Of a stretch of 64,000 nt of DNA, positions 32,259 through 40,846 are shown in pieces. Under the pieces are notes generated by a model. That model ran no database searches, was not told the DNA's origin, and worked only from the letters and a program-made list of their open reading frames with translations. The stretch comes from Herbiconiux sp. VKM Ac-1786. GTDB lineage: Bacteria; Actinomycetota; Actinomycetes; Actinomycetales; Microbacteriaceae. Location: NCBI RefSeq assembly GCF_015350805.1, contig NZ_JADKSG010000001.1, positions 2,156,513 through 2,220,512 on the forward strand, given 5' to 3'. The position numbers were made by a program, and so were the translations under genes. Every line of letters starts with the position of its first letter. Position 1 is the first letter of the stretch.

Positions 32259-34847
32259 ATGAGATCGCAGTCCCGGCTCACCCGATCGGCGGTCGCCACG
32301 GCGGCGCTCGCCGTCGCGGGTGCCCTCGCCCTGGGCGGCACCACCGCCGCCTCGGCCACCCCGACGCCCGCCCCGACCCCGACCCCCGCCGCGACGGCCG
32401 CCCCGACGGCCACACCCACGGTGACCCCCACGGCCACCCCGACCCCCGCCCCCACCGAGCAGCCGAGCGGCGCGAAGCCCCCGCAGACCGCCCCCGCCCC
32501 GGCGCCCGCCCTCCCCGAGGGCGACCTCGCCGCCAAGCCGTACCTCGGCTGGAGCAGCTACAGCATGCAGGTCTACTCCGACGACGGCCAGTGGATCACC
32601 GCCGACCAGATCATCGCCCAGTCCGACGCGATGCACGAGAAGCTGCAGCCCTTCGGCTACGACCACATCAACGTCGACGCCGGCTGGAACGGCGGCGTCG
32701 ACGACCACGGCCGCCCCGTGCCGAGCACGAGCCTCTACCCCGACGGCCTGCAGAGCGTCATCGACCACGTGCACGGCAACGGCCAGAAGTTCGGCCTCTA
32801 CTTCATCCCCGGCATCTCGGCCGAGGTCTCCGACGCCGCCTACCCGATCGCCGGGGCGCCCGGATGCACGACCGCCGACGTGGTGAAGCAACCCCTGCAG
32901 CAGGCCGACTACTGGGGAATCGGCAACCGCATCGACTTCTCCAACCCCTGCTCGCAGGCCTACATCGACTCGATCGCCGAGCAGCTGAAGACGTGGGGCG
33001 TCGACTTCGTCAAGTTCGACAGCGTCACCCCCGGCTCGGGCATCAGCGACCTCTCGGTCGACGCCCGCGACGACGTCGATGCCTGGTCGAAGGCCTTGCA
33101 CGAGCGCGGCATCTGGTTCGAGCTCTCCTGGGCGCTCGACATCCAGTACGCCGACCTCTGGAAGGAGAAGGCCGACGGCTGGCGGGTCGACTGGGACGTG
33201 GAGTGCTACTGCGCCCACGAGGCCCTGGTCAGCTGGGACACCATCAGCCGTCTCTTCCCGCGGATGGCCGACTGGTGGCGCCACGGCGGCCCCGGCGGCT
33301 GGAACGACCTCGACTCGCTGAACGTCGGCAACGGCGCGATGGACGGCCTGACCAAGGACGAGCGCCGCACCGCCGCCACCCTCTGGGCGATCTCGGCCGC
33401 GCCGATGTACGTCGGCAACGACCTCACCCAGCTCGACGACTACGGTCTCGACCTGCTGACGAACCGCGACGTGCTCGCGGTGCAGCAGAACGGCGTGCCG
33501 GCCCAGCCGGTGTCGATGTCGACGAACAAGCAGGTCTGGTACGCCCTGAACGCCGACGGCACCTACACCGTCGCCCTGTTCAACCTCGGCCGCACCGACT
33601 CCGACGTCACCGTCGACTTCGCCGACATCGGGCTGACCGGCGGCGGCGAGGTGCGCGACCTCTGGGCGGGCAAGAAGCTCGGCTCGTTCGACACCTCGTT
33701 CACCGGCTCGGCGATCCCGATCCACGGCGTGCAGCTGCTGAAGGTCACCCCGGCGAAGAACGCGGGCGTCACCGTCAACGACGACGCCCTCCGCGTCTCG
33801 TACGACGTTCCCGACGGCACGGCCGCCGACGGCGAATGGATGCGCAACGGCGGCCGCGAGGTCGCCCCCGTCTCCCAGCCCTTCACCGTCTCGGTCATCG
33901 ACTCGTCCACGGGCGAGGGCGAACCGGCCGTGCCCTCCGACGGACGCTCGGTGACGCTCAACGACGACGCCCAGGGCATCGTCTACAGCGGAACCTGGAG
34001 CCGCAGCTCGGGTCGCGGCCTCGGTGACCACGGCGACGACGTGCACTACACCGAGGCGAACGGCGACGCGTTCCAGTACACCTTCCAGGGAACCGGCATC
34101 TCGTTCGTCAGTGAGACGCACGAGTCGCAGGGCGAGGCCGAGGTCTACCTCGACGGCCAGCTGGTGCAGACCGTCGACGCCCACCTCGACCCGAGCGAGG
34201 GCCGCGGGATCCAGCAGGTGCTGTACAGCGCATCCGATCTGCCGAACGGCAGCCACACCCTGCGGGTCGTGAAGAAGTCGGGCTCGTACCTGCTGCTCGA
34301 CAAGCTCGACGTGGCCGTCGAGAGCCTGCTCGGCCAGAGCACGGCCACGTTCGACAAGGCGGCGGCGACGGATGCGACGGTCGAGCTCCTGCGCGACCCC
34401 GGTGAGCTGGCGGGCATCTCGCACGCCGGCACCGCGCTCGAGGAGGGCACCGACTACACCGTCGAGGGCAGCACGGTCACGATCTCCGCGGCCTACCTCG
34501 GGACGCTGCCGATCGGCGCCGCGCCGCTCGACTTCGCCTTCCGCGGGGACCTGCACGGCGACGTGCACGCGAGCACCGTCGACGGGGCCTTCGCCACCTT
34601 CGGCTTCACCGGCACCGGGGTCTCCTGGGTCGGACCGCTCGCACCCGACCAGGGGAAGGTCGACGTCTACGTCGACGGTGCGTACGTGAAGACGGTCGAC
34701 ACCCACGCCGAGGTGCGCCGCACCGGGCAGACGCTGTTCGAGTCGGCCGGCCTGAAGAACGGCGACCACACGGTCGCCGTGGTCAAGGCGTCCGGCACGG
34801 TCATCCGCGTCGACGCCTTCGCCTACACGGTGAAGAAGGTGAAGTAG
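32259..34847 (+). CDS. Secreted GH27 alpha-galactosidase with X2 and lectin-like modules
   Basis: The 862-residue protein has a signal peptide (cleavage near ASA-TPT), a Thr-Pro-Ala linker to about residue 76, then a GH27 barrel starting PYLGWSSYS and INVDAGWNGG. The likely nucleophile is Asp254 in DFVKFDS; Asp313 in RVDWDVE is the likely acid/base, by position in the family. A beta-sandwich ends the catalytic part near residue 500. Behind it are a lectin-like module (AFQYTFQGTGISFVSETHES), an X2-like module (LLRDPGELAGISHAGTALEE) and a second lectin-like module (FATFGFTGTGVSWVG). It should remove terminal alpha-galactose from plant galactosides outside the cell. RBS GGAGAGGA precedes ATG. 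No sugar importer is adjacent. Confidence 0.88.
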   Translation: MRSQSRLTRSAVATAALAVAGALALGGTTAASATPTPAPTPTPAATAAPTATPTVTPTATPTPAPTEQPSGAKPPQTAPAPAPALPEGDLAAKPYLGWSSYSMQVYSDDGQWITADQIIAQSDAMHEKLQPFGYDHINVDAGWNGGVDDHGRPVPSTSLYPDGLQSVIDHVHGNGQKFGLYFIPGISAEVSDAAYPIAGAPGCTTADVVKQPLQQADYWGIGNRIDFSNPCSQAYIDSIAEQLKTWGVDFVKFDSVTPGSGISDLSVDARDDVDAWSKALHERGIWFELSWALDIQYADLWKEKADGWRVDWDVECYCAHEALVSWDTISRLFPRMADWWRHGGPGGWNDLDSLNVGNGAMDGLTKDERRTAATLWAISAAPMYVGNDLTQLDDYGLDLLTNRDVLAVQQNGVPAQPVSMSTNKQVWYALNADGTYTVALFNLGRTDSDVTVDFADIGLTGGGEVRDLWAGKKLGSFDTSFTGSAIPIHGVQLLKVTPAKNAGVTVNDDALRVSYDVPDGTAADGEWMRNGGREVAPVSQPFTVSVIDSSTGEGEPAVPSDGRSVTLNDDAQGIVYSGTWSRSSGRGLGDHGDDVHYTEANGDAFQYTFQGTGISFVSETHESQGEAEVYLDGQLVQTVDAHLDPSEGRGIQQVLYSASDLPNGSHTLRVVKKSGSYLLLDKLDVAVESLLGQSTATFDKAAATDATVELLRDPGELAGISHAGTALEEGTDYTVEGSTVTISAAYLGTLPIGAAPLDFAFRGDLHGDVHASTVDGAFATFGFTGTGVSWVGPLAPDQGKVDVYVDGAYVKTVDTHAEVRRTGQTLFESAGLKNGDHTVAVVKASGTVIRVDAFAYTVKKVK

Positions 34848-34881
34848 AGGGAGCGACGCGCACCTCGCCCGGCGTCGCCGC

Positions 34882-35823
34882 TCAGTAGAGCAGCGGCGCC
34901 GGTGCGAGGTTCGCGGTCTGGTCGCCGACGAGCGCGAGGTCGCGCGGGTCGAGTTTCGCGACCTCGGTGCGGCCCGTGAGCTCGTCGAGCTCGACCCAGA
35001 AGATGTTGGGGCTGCGGGTGGAGCCGAAGTAGTAGACCCGGTTCGTCAGGTCGGCGCCGGAGCGCCACCAGGTCGGGTAGACGTCGCCCGTCGTGTACGG
35101 GGCGCCGTAGGGCACCGACACGTTCGAGATCAGCTGGAAGACGCCGGCGACGGCCTCCTCGGCGCTCTCGGGCTCGGGCAGGTAGTGCAGGAAGTAGGCC
35201 GAGCGCACGAAGCGGTCGGTCGAGCTGATGTCGCCGGGCGGCGGCAGCTCACCGCCGAAGGGGCGGTAGCGGGCGAGGTTCTCGAGCTGCCGGTCGAGCG
35301 TGGGGGAGTTGGCCATCACCGTGTACTCCGGCCCGTGGTGCACCACGAGCTCGCCGCCGACGGGCTCGATCACGGCCGAGTCGCCCGTGGCGTCCTCGAT
35401 CGCGATGTGCACGCCGAGCTGGATGCCGCGGAAGGTGGGCGAGGTGATGCGGATGCGGCCGATGTCGGCCACCGCCTCGGCCACCGTGGCGTAGTTGTCG
35501 AGCAGGTACTGCACCCACAGCGCGTTCGCGACGGAGGGCCGCCCGTCGGGCTCGGGGAAGGCGACGTCGTCGGGGTTCAGGTAGAGCGCGTGGGCGCCGA
35601 GGCCCTTCTCGTTCAAGCCGTCGACCGTGCCCATGCCCCACATGCTCACGGCGACGCTGGAGTACCGCGACGTCCAACGGTGGCTCTCGTGGTCGCCGTT
35701 GCCGCTGCGCTCGGTGCCGCGCGGCACGAACCAGAGCTCGGGCTCGTCGCTGACGGCCCAGTCCATGCAGCGGCTGACGGTCTTCGCGACGTCGTTCGTG
35801 TTCCAGAGGATGCGCGTGCACAT
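34882..35823 (-). CDS. Choloylglycine hydrolase-family Ntn amidase
   Basis: The 313-residue protein begins Met-Cys-Thr-Arg; Cys2 becomes the N-terminal nucleophile of this Ntn-hydrolase family after Met removal. Other family signs are LWNTNDVAKTVSRCMDW, WTSRYSSVAVSMWG, DGLNEKGLGAHALYL and YTVMANSPTLDRQLENL. Members cleave linear amides: bile-salt conjugates, penicillin V, or N-acyl homoserine lactones. No signal peptide is seen. The ATG lies seven bases after TACGCT (minus strand). The upstream in-frame extension to 36027 crosses the divergent gene and is rejected. Natural substrate unknown; quorum-signal or N-acyl amide hydrolysis is possible. Confidence 0.9.
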   Translation of the reverse strand: MCTRILWNTNDVAKTVSRCMDWAVSDEPELWFVPRGTERSGNGDHESHRWTSRYSSVAVSMWGMGTVDGLNEKGLGAHALYLNPDDVAFPEPDGRPSVANALWVQYLLDNYATVAEAVADIGRIRITSPTFRGIQLGVHIAIEDATGDSAVIEPVGGELVVHHGPEYTVMANSPTLDRQLENLARYRPFGGELPPPGDISSTDRFVRSAYFLHYLPEPESAEEAVAGVFQLISNVSVPYGAPYTTGDVYPTWWRSGADLTNRVYYFGSTRSPNIFWVELDELTGRTEVAKLDPRDLALVGDQTANLAPAPLLY

Positions 35824-35830
35824 AGGCGTG

Positions 35831-35836
35831 AGCGTA
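35831..35836 (-). promoter_or_regulatory. -10 element, leaderless amidase transcript
   Basis: TACGCT on the minus strand, seven bases before ATG 35823. Confidence 0.6.
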
Positions 35837-35853
35837 GCGCCTCCCCGGGCCGC

Positions 35854-35859
35854 TACCCT
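35854..35859 (+). promoter_or_regulatory. -10 element, leaderless transcript of divergent membrane protein
   Basis: TACCCT, six bases before ATG 35866. With the element at 35831 it makes a compact divergent pair of leaderless promoters. Confidence 0.6.
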
Positions 35860-35865
35860 CGGGAC

Positions 35866-36237
35866 ATGACCGAACCCGAACTGCCGCCCGCCGTGAAGGC
35901 GTGGCAGCTGCCCGGGCAGTGGCTGCGCGAGGAGAAGTTCTGGCGCGACATCGGCACCCGCGTGCTCGCGGGCGTGATCACGGCCGCGATCGTCTACCTC
36001 GGCGCCCTGGTGCTCGGCTACCTGCACACGCCCGAGCTCGGGGCCGGCCTCGCCCTGCTGCTCGGCCTCGCGGTGGCGGCGGTGCTGCTGCTCGTGGCGG
36101 TCGTGCTCGCGAGCCGGCTGCCCGCGCGGCGCCGCTCGGGCGGCGCGATCGCGCTGAGACTCGCCGTGTCGGTGCTGCTGGCGCTCGCCGCCCTCGCCGT
36201 GGCGGCGGCGGTCGTCACCGACGCCCTGCGCCCCTGA
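35866..36237 (+). CDS. Small membrane protein, three helices
   Basis: The 123-residue protein has a hydrophilic N-terminus (MTEPELPPAVKAWQLPGQWL) and three hydrophobic helices (VLAGVITAAIVYLGALVLG, LALLLGLAVAAVLLLVAVVL, LAVSVLLALAALAVAAAVV). No family is recognised with certainty. The start is fixed by TACCCT six bases upstream. Its 3' end overlaps the convergent LuxR gene by 23 bases. Confidence 0.7.
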   Translation: MTEPELPPAVKAWQLPGQWLREEKFWRDIGTRVLAGVITAAIVYLGALVLGYLHTPELGAGLALLLGLAVAAVLLLVAVVLASRLPARRRSGGAIALRLAVSVLLALAALAVAAAVVTDALRP

Positions 36238-37789
36238 CCCAGGGCTGGGCCGCGCGTTCCAGGTCGCGCCGGTTCCGCACCCCCACCTTGCGGTAGATGC
36301 TGCGCAGCTGGGTCTTGACCGTGTTGGGCGAGACGAACAGCGTCTCCGCGATCGCCGCCGTGCCCTGCCCCTCCAGGAGCGCCGCGAGCACCGCCTTCTC
36401 GCGGGGCGTCAGCGCCGCGAAGGGATCGGGATCGGCGTCACGGGCGGCGGCGAGGAGACGGTCGGCCAGGGCATCCGGAACCGCCCCGGCCGGCGAGGCC
36501 GCGAGAAGCGCGGCCAGCTCGCCCCGGGGCAGCACGAGCAGCGACCGCAGCAGGCCGTGGGTGCGCGCGAGGTCGAGTGCCGGCGCGAACGTCGCGGCGG
36601 AGGTCGACGGGGCGGTGGCGGCATCGTTCCGCTGGGCGCCGGCGGCGAGGGCGAACGCCGAGACCAGCACGCGCGGCTCGGCCGTGGCGGCGGCGATCAG
36701 CGGAGCGATGCGCCGGCCGGACGCCGCGAAGTCGCCGGCCTCGGCCGCCGCGCTCGCCTCGATCACGAGCGCGATCCGCCCGATCGGGGAGCGGTCGTCG
36801 GCGCCGATCGCGCTGAGAGCCGCACGGGCCTCGGCGCGGTTGCCGAGCGCCGAGAACAGCAGCGCGCGGGCGAGCGCCACGAACCCCGCGGAGCCGGTGG
36901 CGCTCCGCACCGCCTCGGGCTGTCCGGCGGCGGTGGCGTCGATCTGGCTGAGCACGGCGAGGGCCGAGCCGGCGTCGCGGGCGAGCAGGGCGGCGAGCAG
37001 CTTCTGGGCGGGCCAGCGCTCGGTCACGCCCGCGAGGTCGGCGGCGGCGAGGGTGCGGGCCGCCTCGTCGAAGCGCAACTCGTCGATCAGGAGCAGGGTC
37101 TGCGCGAACACGGCCGAGATCGAGGCGCGGGTCTGCCACCACTCGCCGTCGGCGTCGGGGAGGGCGGCGAGCCGGTTGCGGGCCTGCACGTTGCGACCGG
37201 CGAGCGCGTGCAGCCAGGCGAGGCTGCCCGCGGCCCTGGCCTGCATGATGACGTGGTCGATCAGCACAGCGTGGTCGAAGCACTCGGTGTACTCGCGGGT
37301 GGCGGCGTCGAGGTCGCCGGCGTACTCCCACACCATCGCCCACTGGAACTCCAGCTCGGGCAGCGCCTGCACGAGCTGCTCGCGGGCCTCGGGGGTGGCC
37401 TCGTCGACGGCCGCGCGAGCCTCGCGCACGGCGGCGACGGCGTCGGCGAGCCGCCCGTTGGCACGCCCGGCTGCGGCGCGGCCGGTCAGCTGCGCGAGCA
37501 GGTCGAGCAGCGTGCGCGGCGGGGGCGAGGCCGCCGTGCCGCGGAACCGGGTGGACTTCGGGGCGTCGTTCTCGACGAAGCGGTTGACGTACTCGACGGC
37601 GTGCGCCCAGCGCGGACTGGCCGCCAGCACCTCGGGCGGCAGCGCGGTGACGGTGCGGCGCAGCAGCTGCGGCTCGTTCGCCAGCAGGGTCGACCAGCGG
37701 GTGTCGAGCGCGGCGACCACACCGACCCAGTCCTCGGCCGCCACGAGCCGGTCGAGGTCGTGCTCGAGGTCGTCGTGGTAGTCCGTCAC
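36215..37789 (-). CDS. LuxR-family regulator with TPR-like region
   Basis: The 524-residue protein starts at GTG 37789, preceded by AGGGGAA and, about 22 bases upstream, by TAGGGT. An all-helical Ala-rich region of about 440 residues resembles TPR-type sensory parts of LAL regulators but lacks the NTPase domain. The C-terminal LuxR helix-turn-helix reads LTPREKAVLAALLEGQGTAA, then IAETLFVSPNTVKTQLRSIY and RKVGVRNRRDLE. It is similar at the C-terminus to the regulator at 9970-12630. Targets unknown; the VanZ-like gene lies just upstream on the same strand. Confidence 0.85.
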   Translation of the reverse strand: MTDYHDDLEHDLDRLVAAEDWVGVVAALDTRWSTLLANEPQLLRRTVTALPPEVLAASPRWAHAVEYVNRFVENDAPKSTRFRGTAASPPPRTLLDLLAQLTGRAAAGRANGRLADAVAAVREARAAVDEATPEAREQLVQALPELEFQWAMVWEYAGDLDAATREYTECFDHAVLIDHVIMQARAAGSLAWLHALAGRNVQARNRLAALPDADGEWWQTRASISAVFAQTLLLIDELRFDEAARTLAAADLAGVTERWPAQKLLAALLARDAGSALAVLSQIDATAAGQPEAVRSATGSAGFVALARALLFSALGNRAEARAALSAIGADDRSPIGRIALVIEASAAAEAGDFAASGRRIAPLIAAATAEPRVLVSAFALAAGAQRNDAATAPSTSAATFAPALDLARTHGLLRSLLVLPRGELAALLAASPAGAVPDALADRLLAAARDADPDPFAALTPREKAVLAALLEGQGTAAIAETLFVSPNTVKTQLRSIYRKVGVRNRRDLERAAQPWVRGAGRR

Positions 37790-37835
37790 TGCTGTTCCCC
37801 TGTCCGCGACAACCCTAGCGAAGCCGGGGGACGGG

Positions 37836-38405
37836 TCAGAGCTGCAGGGTGCCCGGGGCCCAGGCGTCGCGGGGCGGGGGCGGCGGGAGCGCCACGGCCC
37901 GGCGGCGCAGGCGCTGCTCGCGGCGGCGGCGCCAGCGCGCGAGCAGGGCGCCGGCCACGAGAGCGCCGGCCAGGCCGCCGAGGGTGTTGGCGATCACGTC
38001 GTCGACCGTCGCGAACCGCGCGGGCAGGAAGACGAACTGCGTCAGCTCGATCGCGACCGAGCCGGCGAAGCAGAACAGCACGGCGAGACCCCAGATGCGG
38101 CGTCCGAGCAGCAGCCCGAGCAGCAGCCCGAGGGGGACGAAGAGCGCGATGTTCGACAGGAACTCGACCTGGGGGTAGCCGAGGAACTCCAGCAGGTGAC
38201 GGTCGTGCAGGCCCTTCAGGATGCGCGCGAGCATCCCTCTCGCCTTCTCGTCGACGGGCGAGGGCCACATCACGACGACCAGCACGGCCGCGGCGTACAG
38301 GAGCAGCAGCACGGCCGCGATCGGCCGCGCTCTCGACGGCCTGGATGCGGACGGGCGGGCTCTGGTCGGACTGGTCAGGACGCCTCCCCGGTAGCGAGTG
38401 ACCAT
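37836..38405 (-). CDS. VanZ-family membrane protein
   Basis: The 189-residue protein has four membrane segments with the VanZ pattern: AVLLLLYAAAVLVVVMWPSP, EFLSNIALFVPLGLLLGLLL, LFCFAGSVAIELTQFVF and VDDVIANTLGGLAGAL. VanZ-like proteins are linked to low-level teicoplanin resistance and envelope functions. The start at ATG 38405 is the only one giving the full N-terminus, but no good ribosome site precedes it. A basic Arg-rich tail and a PPPPP segment end the protein. Confidence 0.85.
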   Translation of the reverse strand: MVTRYRGGVLTSPTRARPSASRPSRARPIAAVLLLLYAAAVLVVVMWPSPVDEKARGMLARILKGLHDRHLLEFLGYPQVEFLSNIALFVPLGLLLGLLLGRRIWGLAVLFCFAGSVAIELTQFVFLPARFATVDDVIANTLGGLAGALVAGALLARWRRRREQRLRRRAVALPPPPPRDAWAPGTLQL

Positions 38406-38456
38406 CGTATCCGGCGGCGGCTGGGCGAGCTGTGGGATCATGCTCTCGGGGGGACG

Positions 38457-39665
38457 ATGACCGCATTCGAACGGCCCGCCGCGGGCGCGGTCTCGGCGGC
38501 CACGCTGGCGTTCGGCGTCAGCGCGCTCGGCGTCGCGGTGGTGCTCGTGCTGCTGCGCGCCGTCTACCTCCCGGCCGACTCGGTCTGGCCCGCGCTCGGC
38601 TTCCTCGTGCCGATCGCGTTGCTGATGCTCGTCGCCCGGCGCCGACTCGGCTGGTGGGCGACCGTGCTGCACCTGGTGGTGGCCGCCGTCTGCATCGGCG
38701 GCTACTCGGCGGTCATCCTGACCGAGTCGGGGGAGGCGGTGGCGGAGTCGCCGTTCATCCTCGCGCTGCCGCAGCTCGCGGTGATCTACACCGTGGCGCC
38801 CGCCGTGATGGGCGCCGGCAACCTCGTCGCCATCGCGGCGGCCTATCTGCTCGGCCAGGGCGCGGTGCTGGCGGCGGCCGCGGCGAGCGGGCGCTTCCCC
38901 GACTTCGACGGCTTCACCGCGGTGCTGACCGCCGTCGTGCTCGCCGTGGGCGTGGCCGACCTGATCACCCGCCGCGGGGCCGACCGCGACGCCCGCTCGG
39001 TGGAGCGCGCCCGCCGCGAGGCCGACGCGCTGGCCTACCAGCGCGAGGTGGAGGCGCAGGTGATCGCGCTGTTCCACGACACGGTGCTCGGCGAGCTCAC
39101 CCTGCTCTCGCACCTGACCCCCGGGCCGCTCCCGCCGGGGCTGGCCGACGCCCTGCGCCGCGACCTCGCCCTGATCGAGACCGGACGGCTCTGGCCCGAG
39201 GAGCACCCCTCCGCCGCCGGCCGGGCCGTCGAGGACGTGCCGCTGCCCGCCGCCGTGGCGCGTGCCGTCGCGGGCGGTCAGGAGCGCGGGCTGAGGATCG
39301 ACCTGGCGGGCGACCTCGCCTCGCTGCAGCGGCTCGCCCCCGCCGTCGCTGAGGCCGTGGGGCTCGCCCTCGAGCAGGTGCTCGTCAACGTGCACCGGCA
39401 CGCCGGCACCGAGACGGTCGAGGTCGTCGTCGACGGCGCCGCCCGCGAGGTGGTGCTGATGGTCAGCGATGCCGGCGTCGGCTTCGCGCCCGACGAGGTG
39501 GGCGCCGACCGCCTCGGCGTGCAGCACTCCATCCTCGGCCGCATCGAGGCGGCGGGCGGCCGGGCCCAGCTGTTCACCGCTCCGGGCAGCGGCACCGCCT
39601 ACCTGTTCAGCCTGCCCCCGGCCCCCGAGAACGTCTGGCCCGAACCCGAGCGGGCGAGCGGATGA
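38457..39665 (+). CDS. Orphan membrane sensor histidine kinase (HisKA_3-like)
   Basis: ATG 38457 follows GGGGGGA. The 402-residue protein has about five to six N-terminal membrane helices, then a dimerisation segment with VIALFHDTVLGELTLLSHL. Its His-Asp-Thr matches the phosphoacceptor box of NarX/LiaS-type kinases. HATPase motifs EQVLVNVHRHAG and MVSDAGVGFAPDE follow. Its stop overlaps the next gene (ATGA). No receiver-domain regulator is encoded nearby, so its partner lies elsewhere, or the next gene modulates it. Confidence 0.83.
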   Translation: MTAFERPAAGAVSAATLAFGVSALGVAVVLVLLRAVYLPADSVWPALGFLVPIALLMLVARRRLGWWATVLHLVVAAVCIGGYSAVILTESGEAVAESPFILALPQLAVIYTVAPAVMGAGNLVAIAAAYLLGQGAVLAAAAASGRFPDFDGFTAVLTAVVLAVGVADLITRRGADRDARSVERARREADALAYQREVEAQVIALFHDTVLGELTLLSHLTPGPLPPGLADALRRDLALIETGRLWPEEHPSAAGRAVEDVPLPAAVARAVAGGQERGLRIDLAGDLASLQRLAPAVAEAVGLALEQVLVNVHRHAGTETVEVVVDGAAREVVLMVSDAGVGFAPDEVGADRLGVQHSILGRIEAAGGRAQLFTAPGSGTAYLFSLPPAPENVWPEPERASG

Positions 39666-40834
39666 TCGGCTTCCTGTCCTGGCGGATCGCCCCCCGCCGC
39701 GCCGCCCCCATCGTGGCCGGTGCACTGCATCCGCTGCTCGCCGTCACCGCGATCGCGCTCGTGGCGGTGGCCGTGGTGCGCACGGTGACCGATGCGGAGC
39801 GGATCGGGCATCCGGTGCTCGCCGTCGGTGCGATCGTGGCCGTGGTCGTGACGGGTCTGTCGCTCGTGGTGTCGACCGACCCGGTGCGGCCGCCGACCGG
39901 CACCGTCGCCTTCGCCCTGACGGTGGCGGCGGCGCTCGCCGCCGACGTGCTGTCGTCCGCGGCCGCGTGGGGGGCGTCGAACGTGCTGTGGGACGACTGG
40001 GGGCCCGTGGTGGTGGGCGTCGTCATCCTCTCGTTCAGCATGTTCCGGCCCGGGCGCGAGCTCGCGGCGGCGACCGTGCTGGCGCTCGCGGTCGTGGGCA
40101 CGATCAGCGCGGTGGAAGCCGGCGACCTCCCCGAGACCGTGTCGCCGCTCACCTCGGCCGTGATCGCCTGCACGCCGGTGCTGCTGCTCGGCGTGGCGTC
40201 GTCGGTGTTCTCGTACCGGATGAGCCTCACGCTGGCGCGCCAGCAGGAGCTGGCCGCGCGGGCGCAGCGGGGCCTCGCGCGGCGGGTGCGCATCCGGCTG
40301 CGCGAGCTGATGCGCGACTCGGGCCGCGCCGAGCTCTCGGCCGAGGTGGTGCCGTTCTTCGAGGAGGTGCTGGCCCGCGGCGAGCTCGCCCCCGGCGACC
40401 CGGCGCGGGCGCGGCGGCTCTCGGCGGTGCTGCGCTCCGAGATCCTGGCCGGGTTCGGACTGCCCTGGCTCGAGCGGCTGAAGCGGGCGCGGCCCGGGCG
40501 GCTCGTGGTGCACGATCCCGCGGCGGTGGCCGAGAGCATGCCGGTGGAGCAGAAGGTGGCGCTGCGGGCGCTGCTCACGGCGCTGCTCGCGCATCCGGAG
40601 ACCGAGGCCTCGGCGCTGCACGTGCGGGTGACCGAGGTGGGGGAGCATCGCAGCGTGTTCGTGCGGGCGCCGTGGACCGCGGGGGAGCAGACCGCCCGGC
40701 GGGCCCTCGGCGGCTTCGTCGCCGTGATGGGCACCGCGTTCGGCCGCTCGCAGGTCACGATCGGCGAGGGGGAGCTGCGGCTGCTGTTCGCTCAGAACCC
40801 GCGCGTCACCGACGCCGGGCCGTGGCATGACTGA
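39662..40834 (+). CDS. Membrane protein coupled to the kinase, possibly a degenerate kinase homologue
   Basis: The 390-residue protein starts within the kinase stop codon. It has about five to six N-terminal membrane helices (LLAVTAIALVAVAVVRTVT, VLAVGAIVAVVVTGLSLVV and others), a linker helix (LTLARQQELAARAQRGLARR) and a soluble C-terminal domain. That domain resembles an HATPase fold in layout (VEQKVALRALLTALLAHPET, SALHVRVTEVGEHRSVFVRA) but lacks the N, G1 and G2 ATP-binding boxes. It may be a pseudokinase partner of the histidine kinase. I do not recognise a named family. Confidence 0.65.
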   Translation: MIGFLSWRIAPRRAAPIVAGALHPLLAVTAIALVAVAVVRTVTDAERIGHPVLAVGAIVAVVVTGLSLVVSTDPVRPPTGTVAFALTVAAALAADVLSSAAAWGASNVLWDDWGPVVVGVVILSFSMFRPGRELAAATVLALAVVGTISAVEAGDLPETVSPLTSAVIACTPVLLLGVASSVFSYRMSLTLARQQELAARAQRGLARRVRIRLRELMRDSGRAELSAEVVPFFEEVLARGELAPGDPARARRLSAVLRSEILAGFGLPWLERLKRARPGRLVVHDPAAVAESMPVEQKVALRALLTALLAHPETEASALHVRVTEVGEHRSVFVRAPWTAGEQTARRALGGFVAVMGTAFGRSQVTIGEGELRLLFAQNPRVTDAGPWHD

Positions 40835-40846
40835 GGTGGGAGGCGC

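Noticed and set aside
32202-34769. 855-residue frame opposite the alpha-galactosidase gene
   Set aside because: A typical shadow, low in aromatic residues and with no signal or family motif, while the plus strand encodes a clear GH27 protein.
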